Assembly: GCA_027924585.1 (NCBI GenBank)
Contig: BSBM01000597.1
Span: 4,658,501 to 4,722,500 of the forward strand
Direction of reading: 5' to 3'
DNA length: 64,000 nucleotides
DNA from: Larix kaempferi
Lineage: Eukaryota; Streptophyta; Pinopsida; Pinales; Pinaceae
A model generated the notes under the pieces. The model made no database searches, had not been told where the DNA came from, and was given only the letters and a program-made list of their open reading frames with translations. Positions within the stretch are counted from its first letter, which is position 1. Each line of letters starts with the position of its first letter. This document shows, piece by piece, positions 22,370-34,370 of this stretch. The position numbers and the translations under genes are program-made.

Positions 22370-24790
22370 TGCATCAAACAAAATGATCTTGGATATGAGG
22401 TTCGAGCCATGGAAGACTAGAAGTGATGCACCAAATTCTGCATTTAACGATCGAGCGTTTGGGAAATGGTTTGACTAGATGGTTGCGGTCATGACGCCAA
22501 TCCTACAAGTCCCTCAAGCTCTTCTTGACATGCATGTTGGGAAGATCTATTTCAATATTGGATAGGGAAAATACCTTTGTGTAGCCTCATGCATCAAACC
22601 CATAAATTTTTAAGGTAGGAGCTCTCCCATATTACCTCACTGAGAAATTTTTTGATGGGGAGGTTTCATAGTGGTCTAGTGATAAAAAATAAAATACTAT
22701 GTAGGGCATAGCCTATATTTTTCTCTATATTACCACCCACCTTTTGTGACAAAAGAAAAAGGTTGGAAAAGAAGAAGTCACAAGTAAGAGGAAGACTACC
22801 AAGGACAGCATTAGTTTAGAGACCAAGTGAGAGAAAGAAGCTACTCCTCCTTCCATCCCGCTAGAGATACATGCCATTATCACAACTGTTATCCCAGATT
22901 CAACACAACTTTCTGCTAAGGATTTCAAATCATACCTTTAAAATATCACTCAGTTTTTGTAGGGATCGATTCTGAATAAGCGAAGAGTGGTGAGGGCCTT
23001 GTTTGTGCACCCACCTAAAATTGTTGTGGAAGGACCCTCATCTACCCCTATTGTGCTCACATATGATCTTCCTATTACTAAATAATTTCCTCCATCATAT
23101 ATAGGGCCAGTTATTCATGAGTTTCCAGTATTGAGATCCAAGCATGAGCTAGGATCAGTTGTGGATATGATGTGTTCCTTTCAAGATTTTGATCAATCTA
23201 TTAGCACTCCCACTGTCATCAACGTTAAATACGACAAGCATGACACTATGCAGATAGTTCCAAGGGTTTTAGTGGTGTATGAAGTTCTAGAAACCCAGTT
23301 GATCCACACAAAGCAGTCCTCAGCCTCCAAGATTGAAAAGGAGGCTGGAGAAGATGGTGGTAACACCACTATAGGAGGGCCTAACACTGGGGAAAGAAAG
23401 AAAGATATTAGTGGTCGTAGTGGCGAGAAACCTCTGTAGTCATCCCCATATCCTTCCACTCATGAAACACCTAATGTCAGTTCCCCTCCTGAGTCATCAT
23501 GGAGGAGATCCATGATGAAGAGGTCCATGTCCTAATCCCTATCATTGCCCCTCCTTCTTTGTCCTCCCTGGATAGCTCGCTATTCATGGCGCAACTACAA
23601 CTGCTTGTACAATACCCGAAGCATTACAGGGCCATGTTGAGGATTTATCAAGAGTAAACATATATAGTCCCATTTTTACCGAGGCCACTCAAACTCAAAT
23701 TTTGCAGTAAGAATCCCAATCTCATACTAAATAAGAGGTCCATACATATGATAATTCAGACACATTTATCGCCCATGGAAAACCCTTAAATTAGAAGCCT
23801 CTAATTGATGCTATCTCCTTTTCTAAATATATTCAGGAATAGTATACATCGCAACTCTTGTAGATAATGCATGTGTCTACTTCCAAAGTTGAGCAAGATC
23901 AACAGGCTGCATAAGTGGCCTATCATCATAAGAAAGTTCAACTCACAACCGCCCTGATTGAGAGAGATGTTGAAAAGAATGTTAAGTAGGAATCAGACAA
24001 TGTTGTGGAATAGATTTCCAAGTTGATGGATGCAATATTATCGAAAGTCCAGCAACAACATCTTAACCTCTCTGTGAAAACTTCCTACGACACTCCCTAA
24101 AATGGAATCCAACTATTCTGGTCCTCCTACAATTTATAAACAAAATTTGGTATCCTGCGTAAGGAATTAAACACCATTCAAGGACATGATACACATCAGC
24201 AACCATATAGCTCATGGGTCGTCTTCTATTGATCATTTCCTCCATCCACAGTATCAAGTCCCACCTTCAGGAGGTAACAAAGTATGGAAAGGCCATCTTC
24301 TCCACTTTTCCAAATTGGATGGGTTTGTTTGAGCAGACACATAAGACTGTGGATGAGTTGTGAGAGAAAATCAAGCAAATGAATGTAGAGGCGCAGGCCA
24401 TGACCCATCCTCTTGAGCAACAATACAAGCACAAATAAATACAAGTTGTTAATGACCAATTGGATGCCCTCCACAAAGTTATTTTCATTACTAAGAAGAC
24501 AATCAAGACTCCATGCATGCAACCTAGTACAACTATCTGACATTGTAGTAGCTGACATCTTTTGCAAATTCTAAGTGGAAGGATTTTGAACAAAAGCATC
24601 CCTCCACACTAGATAGTGAGAAGGACCGGGAATTTATTGATGGTGCCAATATTTTGTTGGGCAAGTCGAAAGCACTAGTTCTCAATTTTGAAGAATTTCA
24701 TAGTAGAGCACTGGTAGTGGTTCCTGAGTTGGCCCCTTCATTTCAAGAACCTACGAAGGGACCTATGAAGTACAAGGGTTGACGCAAGGG
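22370..24790 (+). pseudogene. Accessory retroelement ORF, part 2 (copy A)
   Basis: This continues the ORF after the DNA insertion. It starts LDMRFEPWKTRSDAPNSAF and runs through an open stretch at 23131-23439 (RSKHELGSVVDMMCSFQDFD, then acidic/Gly-rich). It ends with a helical, probably coiled-coil part at 24265-24790 (TVDEL, KIKQMNVEAQAM, VNDQLDALHKV, then ANILLGKSKALVLNFEEF). Stops are frequent. The region is shared with copy B. It is not an established domain to my eye; the combined length would exceed 1000 residues. Confidence 0.45.
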
Positions 24791-26477
24791 TGAGTTGATG
24801 TTTTTTGGTTAGGGCTTGTTGGCCCCTTCGTTCTGAAAACTGAATTATAAAATATAGGCAACCAATCAATGCAGAAAAGGTTGTGAGAAGGGGATGCATA
24901 AGAAGATAAGATGGATAGTTAATGCACCCATAGAAACAATGCAGAGTTCGAAACTTCCTTGACATGGTCAGAAGTAACCACCCGAGTATCATAAAAAGGG
25001 TATAGAAGCTGCGGAAAGTAGTTATTGTCTAGCAAGTTTAGTTCGCAAGATAAAAAAATTGATTGGGGTTTTGTAACTAGGGGTGATGGGAACAAGCTAT
25101 GATAAGTTATCGAAGGTAATGGGTGGAATCTATGAACCAAGGGGACAGTTGCAAGACACCTATGTCGTTGTATTGTAATCTATGTAATGAGCATACTTAC
25201 GATTAATGAAAATGAGAAGTGTTGGTGCTCCCAAAAAAATTGTGTTGAATGTGTGTGTGTGAATGACTATGTTTATATTTTCCTTTGATCTATAATGCAT
25301 GATCAGTAGAGGATGATTGTTTATATTTTCTTTATGTTGTGCAACATAGTAAGTGATTAGAATGAACCCTAGGAATCCCCCCATCTCTTCTTTAGTATCT
25401 CCATCATCTCTCACAAGTCCTAGTAGCACCTCAAGTGAGACGTTCTTCTCTTTAGGGAAGAATGAAAATGACAGTGCATCTAAACTGCAATGGTGTTTTG
25501 TTGGCCCTTGCACAGAACCCTTGTTTTGAGTCAAATATATTATTATTTAATGTTAATAAAGGCTCTATTTCATATTTACACTTAATGTTCATTTGGAATA
25601 TGAAAGAATTGGGTTCCCATGTAACAAGCTAACTTCCAATTCATTTGTTTTAAATGTGTCAAGAATTGAAAGAAAAGGGGCTTTTAGTCCTAGTGTATAC
25701 GTGTTAAGAGACCTTCTACCATACTTGAAGATGCATGTGAGAGTGTAAAAATGTAGGACTAGACCCTGCAACTATGAGATTTAATGACTTTCAAATGTTT
25801 TTAAATATTCTATGTTTATAATAAACAATGCAGAAATGTGGTTGTGAATTTTTGCTATTTTAATTTTAACTGCACTTCTTGCGTGAGCGCTTGTTTCCAT
25901 TAGATGTACTTTAATTTGCAAGCTATAGGCTCTACATCATTGTGCCAAGAGGCACCTTCTACAACCCAGTATCAGGGAGAAGTGTAATTCCATGCTCAAC
26001 ATGAAGCTAACACATGGAACTTTAAAAAAATAATAGAATATTAAGTTAAAAAAATTACAATGTTGGTCCTAACCTATATATATCTATTCCAATTAATTAA
26101 AACTAAAATAATTAATGTAACTTGGATGCTTTTTGTTGTGATGGGTGTGAGTATCTAGGCTAGGAAGATTCCTACTATCCAAAGGTCTTATATTATCTAA
26201 TTTACTAATTGATATCGCTTTCAAACATTGCAAGTTTTGCTTTGTCCAATTAATTACTTGATATGGATATTAAGGAATTAAGGGTTTGATATAGGAATAT
26301 TCTTACTATCTAGAGGTTGTATGTTATCTAATTTACTAATTGATATCGCTTTCAAACATTGCAAGTTTCACTATGTCCAATTAATTACTTGATATGGAAG
26401 GAAGATTTTTTTTAATACTGTGGTGGCATCCATCTTTTATAATTTCATCTAAGATATATCACCAGCTTAGATTGATC

Positions 26478-26616
26478 TTAACTCAAGATCTATCATGCGT
26501 TTATACGGATCAAATCCCTCAAGGTGCAAAATTTTCCTCAAGTTTTTGCAATCCAAAAAATGTTTACACCTTGAGGGATTTGATTCCTATCGATGCATGA
26601 TAGATTTGGAGTTAAA
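26478..26616. repeat. Foldback inverted repeat (copy A)
   Basis: The arms 26478-26531 and 26563-26616 (about 54 bases each) are imperfect complements sharing cores such as ATCAAATCCCTCAAGGTG. The loop is about 31 bases. It resembles a small MITE or snapback sequence. The same structure is at 36053-36191 in copy B, so it predates the duplication. Confidence 0.75.
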
Positions 26617-26715
26617 AGGGATCTGTTTACACACAAATTGTGAAACTTTCTTGAAAGGCAATTGAACAAAATTGTGTTGCCATCACAATATACACATAGT
26701 TTAATACTTATTATA

Positions 26716-26857
26716 CTTTTTTTCTTCTAGGAACACCTTGTAGAGAAACATCAAGTGAGTTAGACAATAAAGGAAACTACTTTAGTGAATTGACCCTAAG
26801 ACCTCTTGTAATATGAAGGTCAAAGTACTCAACCACTCGAGCTAACCTATGAGGCTC
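26716..26857 (-). mobile_element. tRNA-related SINE (copy A)
   Basis: On the minus strand it starts GAGCCTCATAGG. An A-box-like TTAGCTCGAGTGG (26833-26846) and a B-box-like GGGTCAATTC (26787-26796) lie about 40 bases apart, the arrangement of RNA polymerase III promoters in tRNA-derived SINEs. It ends in an A-rich tail. TTAATACTTATT occurs on both sides (26701-26712, 26866-26877), a likely target duplication. Confidence 0.6.
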
Positions 26858-27054
26858 AATATTTATTAATACTTATTTAAAAATTTTACACAGTTATAAG
26901 ATGCCACAGTTACACCAACTTAGTGTTATTGTTGCTATATAATATCACATTATTACACTTGCTTTTATGTATTCCGATGACAATGGAAAAATATTTCATA
27001 GTGATACATACTTGTGAAAAGAAGAATCAATCATAAATTTGAAAGATTCTACAT

Positions 27055-27112
27055 ACACCCTTCTTCTTCTTCTTCTTCTTCACCCTTCTTCTTCTTCTTC
27101 TTCTTCTTCATC
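27055..27112. repeat. TTC/CTT microsatellite
   Basis: Two runs of CTT repeats separated by CACC, then CATCATCAT. Copy B has a different AT-rich stretch at the matching place, so it arose or was lost after duplication. Confidence 0.85.
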
Positions 27113-28356
27113 ATCATCAAATTAGCAATCACTCAATTTTAATTTTTCTTTACTAAAATTTGGACATAAAAAGAACATTATAAAAATCCAACAAAAGATA
27201 TTCAAACGAAATTGATATTAATTAGATTCATTCATACTATCATCAACATCAAAGACAAAGTATTTGCCATCTTCAAACTATCAATTACTCAATTTTAATT
27301 TTTCTACTATCATCAACATCAAAAACGGTATTTGCCATCTTCACACTATAAATCACTCAATTTTAATTTTTCTTCACTAAAAATCTGACTTAAAAACCAC
27401 ATCCATCAACAAATCCAACAAAAATGTATTTAAACTTAAATTGATATTAATTATATTCATTCATGATATCATCAACATCAAAGACCTTATTATTTTATAG
27501 TTACTTGTGAACTTTAATTTATTGTTTTCCCTTTATCTTCACACCCTCCAAATTTAACCTTGGAAATGGGTCAATCTTTTTAAAATATGAGCAGGTTCGA
27601 TGTTCCGTGGACCTATTAAAAATATAGTAGTCTATTTATTCCAAGTTTTAGATTTTATGGTGGTTTTTGGTTGGAATGTAATTTTTTTTAGATAAAATAT
27701 AAATTTAAAAGCATTTAAATTGTTTTTTTAATGCATAAATAAATTTAGCACTTTCAAATATCCATATGACACTCATATTATGCAATTTCCACAACTAATA
27801 TATATAAATCTATTTTTTTTTTAAATTTCAAACCAAAAGTCCAAACAAAACAAACCCAAAAATATGTCTAGAAAAAATCCAAAACCTATAATATTTAGAC
27901 TACTCCATTAAAAAGACATTATTATTTATTACTCAACTTTATTTAAATTAGATAAAGTTGAAATCTTGTTTGTGTTAGAATAAGCTTATTTAATATAGAT
28001 ATTTTACCATTTATATAAGAAATATAAAAAAGGAATTTTTATTATTATTATTAATTAAAAAACATATTTACTTTATTATTATTTCAATTATTTTATTAAA
28101 TATATTCAAAATAGAGATGTAGTGCACAGATTTATAAAGGCCAAAATAAAAATCTATTTAAATATTCAAGAACAATCCATTAGCGTGTCAGATTCGTTGC
28201 TCTTTTAAAGAGCCCACTTCTCTAAAATAAAGTGCACGGATTTTATAATGGCAAAACAAAAAATAATAATAAAAGAAGCCATGGTGCCCTCAGTCCCAAT
28301 TAACGAAAATGGCAATGGCAGTCCCTGCCCTTTATATTAATTCGGGGTATTCCCTT

Positions 28357-29050
28357 GCTACACTGACTCAATAATTTCTTATCCAACACCATAAGAGCAG
28401 CCCATATCATCCTCAAGCAAATGGCATGTACAATATTTTAATAAGATTCTTGAAAATGGACTCACTAAGGTATGTCCTACAATTGTGGCGATTAGGACGA
28501 ATGTGTTCCTCCTGCAATGTGGGCCTACCGAACTACTCCTAAAAGGTTGCATAGGTGTTATCCATTTCAATTAGTCTATAGGTATCCATTTCAATTAGTC
28601 TATAGGTGGGAAGGTGTCATGCCAACATAATTTGTTCTTCTTAGTTTGTACATTTCTCATGCTACACATATGATAGAAGAAGAGTCAATTTTGGAACACT
28701 TAGCAAACTTGATGCAGTTAGAGGAATCGAGGATGCTTGCTAATTTTCATGCCACAATAAAAAAAACAAGAGGAATCGAGGATGCTTGCTAATTTTCATG
28801 CCACAATAAAAAAAACATAGTATAAATCCTGGCACGATTGACATATCACAATTAAGTACTTTTCCAAGGGTGACTTGGTGCTTATTCTATGGCATTCGTT
28901 ATCTTATGAATCTTAGGAAGCTTCAAATGCATTAGGTCGGACCCTTTATGGTGGTAGAGTTGTGAGATTTGGGTGTCGTACATCTTGCAAAACTCGATGA
29001 TGTTCATAGACTAGGTTGGGTGAATGGAGCACGCTTGAAACCTACAATTC
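28357..29050 (+). pseudogene. Gypsy integrase C-terminal part (copy B)
   Basis: Matches 19268-19890: the region after the second catalytic Asp, through the basic linker, to the LKPY-like end. It has the same and extra stops, plus a short internal duplication at about 28720-28815. It is not functional. Confidence 0.8.
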
Positions 29051-29557
29051 AAGTTGCTAATTTCACAAGCTAGGATACTCCTGTTGCAAGTAGTAAGGTA
29101 GGGTAGGTTTCTAGGAATGTGTTCTATTTTGACTAGTTGCATTTTCTCTTCAGTAAAGTATAGACTAGCATAGCAAGAATGTCAGTAGCATCATGTTGGG
29201 TTTTTCTTTGTCATGTCATTTTGTTTTCATACAACATGCTTGTGGTGTGGTCAAGGGGCAAGCAAAATGATTGCCAACATTAATATAGTTCACCAAGTGA
29301 AGAATCTAGAGTCTCGTTGTCCATGATCCTCCCAGATTATGTACCATGTCGAAAAGTGTAAGAATTTATCGCCATCCTTGACAGTGATTAGACCCGGTCT
29401 AGGTTCTTAAATTTCCTATCATTTATTAACGAATCTCACATTAATATCCAAAATATATGGTACATTTGCACTTTTGTTCATTAAGTGAGCTTGTCAATTC
29501 ATGTCACTACCATGCCCAACTCAGTAAAACCTCAAATTATGTCGAAGTTTTCACTTT

Positions 29558-30500
29558 GTGTTTGTGTATACATTAAGAGTCGCACTAGAGAACTCTTATC
29601 TTTTTGTAGCTTGTAGCCAAACTTTTTTTCGACGTCCTCAACCCATTGTTCGATTTGTCTATCAACACCGATCAATTTCCATGTGTAAATACTCTAGAAG
29701 CAAAATGCTAGCAACCAAATCATCCCCTAGATCAAAGGAGACCATTATAGTATATATCCATGACTTGAGGGTGGAGATTATAGGTGACCTACATGGAAAG
29801 GTTGAGAAAAATCGGTTGGTTGACTATGACTTCTCAGATGGGGATTTGCTTCTTGATATGTGCCTCGATGTTTACATGGATTACATGCCATTGGAAATAG
29901 GAGAAGCGGTTACAATTTGGAAACCCTCTATTGAGCCTTTGCGAAAGTGAACATTGGTTGTACTCCATGACTTACTGGCGTTCAACAAAACTGGGGAAAT
30001 TCTAAAGTGCACAAAATTTATCAACACCAAAGTGCATGGCCACTCCTTATGCCTTTATAGAGCCTACCCAATTCATGTCAAAAGTATTCATTTTCTCATA
30101 GGCATATCCATGGAAGGGCAAGATGTATCTTCAACATTTATTGGGAGTGGGAAACACGACAAGAAAATAGATGAGTTGAGTCTAAATGTTTGGTAAGGCA
30201 CCAGGAGGGGTGGTCGTTGTGTCATCATCTCCCTCATTAACTACCAACAAGTGAAATTTTCCTTCCAAATTATTTCAAGACACATCATGTGAAGCCACAC
30301 CCACGGTGAATGCACCTTGGATGCCTTATCAAGTGCAAAATTATGTGTTTAGGGGGTCCATTTGAACTGGTGTAATTTTCTCTTAGATGAGATCCTACAT
30401 GATTGCATGGATGCTCATGCGACCTCCTCTTACTTCATCTTCGACTAGCTATTAGTTTCCTTCACCATGTGGAAGTGGAAACCACCAGAAGGTCGAGAAC
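29558..30500 (+). pseudogene. Accessory retroelement ORF, part 1 (copy B)
   Basis: The open frames 29558-29950 and 29954-30196 equal those of copy A and keep the same intervening TGA. The frame is slightly longer at its start than in copy A. Downstream it reaches the unoccupied target site of the hAT-like element at about 30494. Confidence 0.5.
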
Positions 30501-33500
30501 TACCCCCTGCATCAAACTGAATGGTCTTAGATCTAAGGTTTGAGCCATGGAAGACTAGAAGTGATGCACCAAATTATGCATTTAACGACCGAGCGTTTCG
30601 GAAATGGTTTGACTAGATCATTTCGGTCACGGTGCCAATCCTACGAGTCCCTCATGCTCTTCTTGACATGCATGTTGGGAAGATCTAGTTCAATATTGGA
30701 TAGGGACAATACCTTTGTGTAGCCTCATGCAACAAACCCATAAATTTTTAAGGTAGGGGCTCTCCCATATTACCTCACTGATAATGTTTTTGATGGGGAG
30801 GTTTCATAGTGGTCTAGTGATCAAAAATCAAATACTACGTAGGTAATAACCTATATTTTTCTCGATATCACCACCCACCTTTTGTGACAAAAGAAAAAGG
30901 TTGGAAAATAAGAAGTCACAGGTAAGAGGAAGACTACCAAGGATAGCATTAATTTAGAGACCAAGTGAGAAAGAAGTCGCTCCTCCTTCCATCCTACTAG
31001 AGCTACCTACCATTATCACCATTGTTATCCCATATTCAACACAACTTTCTGGTAAGGAGTTCAAATCATACCTTGAAACTATCACTCGATTTTTTTTGGG
31101 ATTAACTTTGAAGAAGCTAAGAGTGGTGAGGGCCTTGTTTGTGCACCCACCTAAAATTGTTGTGGAAGGACCCTCATCTACCCCTATTGTGCCCACATAT
31201 GATCTTCTTATTACTGAAGAAGTGCCTCCATCATCTATAGGGCCAGTTATTCACAAGTTTCTAGTATTGAGATCCAAGCATGAGCTAGGATCAGTTGTGG
31301 AGATGATGTGTTCCTTTCAATATTTTGAGGAATCTACTAGCACTCCCACCATCATCAACATTAAATACGACAAGCCTGACACTATGTAGACAGTGCCAAC
31401 GTTTTTAGTGGTGTATGAAGTTCAAGAAACCCAGTTGATCCACACAAACCATTCCTCAACCTCCAAGATTGAAAAGGAGGATGGAGAAGATGGTGGTAAC
31501 ACCACTATAGGAGGGCCCAACAATGGGAAAAACATAAATATATGAGTGGTCGTAGTGGCAGTGTAACATCCCCTCTCGCAGACCCAATTCGAGGAAGGGA
31601 ACATGATACCAACCTGTGGGGATTTTTACATAAACTCAGTTCGATTCATTACATTCACAGCAATAAAATAAATGTGTGCAGATGCAGATCAAGCAAACAT
31701 GCATAGCGGAATAAAAGCATCATCCACACACATTTCATATGCATTCAACATATTAAAACCATTCATCAATTTAAAACATTGCAGAGGAAAAACACATAGA
31801 TAGAAAAGCACTTATCTTTATTGTGAGATGGTCCCAAGCAACTAGCTATGTCGCTGCAATGTTCCACCCAACCATAGGTCTCTGCCCAGCCTGTATTCTT
31901 TTAGCACTCAGAGACCACCCCCGAGCTGGGCATGATTTCTACAAGGAAAAGGGGACATTCAAGCTTAGGAACAACCAAACAAACATTGCATCTAAGCCAA
32001 GCCAGTCCACAGCTGGGTTTATCAGGCTAAATCTAAACCCTCTTCATTTCTAGGTGCTTACACTCAAGCTCAGGCCAAAGCAATGGATACCCATAACCCA
32101 TACCCCAACATACTCCACCTACACACATCAAAACTCAATCATTGGGCATGGATACACATTTTCTAACAATGGGATTTACAAACAAGATGGCCATCGATTT
32201 TCCCCAAATCATTTTCAGCCAAAAACAGATTGTGGGATGGGGAAAAACATTCACAGGGAGGAAAACGATTTCTTCCCCAAATATCTAAGCATTCAGCAGC
32301 CAAAACGGTCTCTATGGCACCCCAATTCGATTCCCCTTATTCCCCATTGGTATATAACAAAAAAACGCCCTTCTCCCAGCTGAGAATGAAGGAAAACACA
32401 TAATTTCGATGGTGAAAAACGCCCAGCCAGCTCCCAACTCGTGGGAGAGCCAAATTGGTTGATGGATAATAACATGGGGAGCAATTCATGGCTCTTTTCT
32501 TGCCCAAGAAGCCAAAAACGATTTTCTATGAAGGGTGGCTCTCCCATACCCGAATTTGGACAGCCATACCTCTCCATTCCCCAAGGCATTAACTTCCTCA
32601 ACCAACTCTTGGGAGAAATGAATGAGTGGGCACAAAAGTCAACATGGGTAGTTGAGGGTTTTATGGGTTCTCTCATTGACACTTGGCTTGACTTGATTGG
32701 CTCAAGGGTTTGAATATTTCTCTCCCAATTCCTTGTAAAATCATGCCCCCATCTCTTGTTGCATTGCATAGCTAGTTGTGGGTATTTTATTAAAATGCAT
32801 ATTTACATGATACTTGAAATTCCAATGTGCCTGGCTAACACGTAAACCATATGCATCACTAAATCGATGGCAGGGCCTTGGCCTTGAGCTCCTCACCATG
32901 ATTTTATAATAATATTACATCATTTACATTTTAATGCAATTGGGTCAAAATAGGGACATTACAGGCGGGAACCCTCTGTAGTCGTCCCCATCTCCTTCCA
33001 CTCATGAAACACCTAATGTTAGTTCCCCTCCTGAGGTCGTCATGGGGGATGTCCCTGATGAAGAGGTACCTATCCTAATCCCTATCACTCCCCATCCTTC
33101 TTTGTCCTCCTTGCATATCCTGCTATTCATGCACAACTAAAATAGGCTGTGCAAGACCCAAAGCATTACAGGGCCATGTTGAGGATCTGTCAGGAGTAAA
33201 CAGATATAGTCCCATTTTTTACCGAGGCCACTCAGATTCAATTTTTGCAGTAAGCACCCCAATCTCATACTAAAGCAGAAGTCCATACATATGATAATTC
33301 AGACCCATCTATCACCCATGGCCAACCCTTAAATTAGAAGCCTCTAGTTGATGTTATCTCATTTGCTACATATATTTAGGAATAGTATACGTTGCAACTC
33401 TTGTACATGATGCATGTGTCTACTACCAAAGTTGAGACTAGGATTATCAAGTTTGAGCAAGATCAGTAGGCTACATAAGTGGCCTATCATCAGAAGAAAG

Positions 33501-34370
33501 TTCAACTCACAACCGCCCAGACTGAGAGAGATGTTGAAAAGAATGTTAAGTAGGAAGCAGAGAATGTTGTGGAATATATTTCCAAGGCGATGGATGCAAT
33601 ATTATCGAAAGTCCAGCAACGTCATCTTAACCTCCCTGTGAAAAATTCCTACGACACTCCCTAGGATGGAATCCAACTCTTCTGGTCCTCCTAGAATTCT
33701 CTAAAAACAAAAGTTGGCACCTTGCATAAGGAATTAAACACCATTCAAGGGCATGGTACACATCAACAACCATAGAGCTCATGGGTCAACTTTTATTGAT
33801 CATTTCCACCATCCACAGTATCAAGTCCCACCTTCAGGAGGTAACAAAGTAGGGAAATGCCATCTTCTCCACTTTTCAAGATTGGATGGGTTTGTTTGAG
33901 CAGACAAACAAGACTGTGGATGAGTTGTGAGAGAAAATCAAGCAAATGAATGTAGAGGCGCAAGCCATGATCCATCCTCTTTAGCAACAATACAAGCACA
34001 AATAAATCCAAGTTGTTAATGACCAACTGGATGCCCTCCATGAGGCTATTTTCATTGCTAAGAAGACAATTCGAGACTCCATGCATGCAACCCAGTCCAA
34101 CTATCTGACATTGTAGTAGCTAGCATCCTTTGCAGATTCTAAGAGGAAGGATTTTGAACAAAATCATCCCTCCACACTAGATAGTGAGAAGGCTCGGGAA
34201 TTTATTGATGGTGCCAATATTTTGTTGGGCAAGTGGAAAGCACTAGTTCTAAATTTTGAATAATTTCATAGCAGAGCAGTGGCAGTGGTTCCTGAGTTGG
34301 TCCCTTCATTTCAAGAACCTACGAAGGGACCTATGGAGTAGAATGGTTGACTCGAGGGTGAGTTAATGTT
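30501..34370 (+). pseudogene. Accessory retroelement ORF, part 2 (copy B), split by a solo LTR
   Basis: The same text as 22370-24790, with an open part at 31096-31389 (KKLRVVRALFVHPPKIVVEG). The coding relic is interrupted at 31562-32963 by an LTR and resumes with the sequence corresponding to 23425 of copy A. The last part has the same helical, Gln/Lys-rich pattern. Confidence 0.45.
31562..32963. mobile_element. Solo LTR
   Basis: 1402 bases beginning TGTAACATCCCCTC and ending GGGACATTACA, with short complementary ends (TGTAA/TTACA) as in LTRs. The flanks are GGCAG (31557-31561) and GGCGG (32964-32968), a 5-base duplication with one change. Copy A has the uninterrupted site at about 23423. 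No internal retroelement region adjoins it, so it is probably the product of LTR-LTR recombination. Its base composition is visibly less AT-rich than its neighbours. Open frames on both strands inside it are incidental. Confidence 0.82.

Larger units (their letters stand above)
19268..28356. repeat. Tandem segmental duplication, copy A
   Basis: 9089 bases, matched by copy B throughout. After removing the private insertion (1031 bases with its target duplication), the core is about 8058 bases, against about 8091 in copy B. The breakpoints share a short match: GTAATACCATT at 19257-19267 and GTAATCCCTT at 37845-37854. This suggests unequal exchange or repair at microhomology. Several stops are shared by both copies, so the content was already decayed when it duplicated. 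Confidence 0.92.
24791..28356. other. Non-coding AT-rich part of copy A
   Basis: No gene is seen. It contains a 131-bp direct repeat (GATATCGCTT at 26211 and again at 26342), the foldback at 26478-26616, the SINE at 26716-26857, and a private TTC/CTT microsatellite at about 27060-27110 that copy B lacks. Some of it may be the decayed 3' LTR of the gypsy element, but no second LTR was found to prove that. Confidence 0.6.

Noticed and set aside
32293-32769. 158-codon minus-strand frame, with a 90-codon + strand frame overlapping
   Set aside because: Both lie wholly inside the solo LTR and lack known domains; LTRs are normally non-coding.
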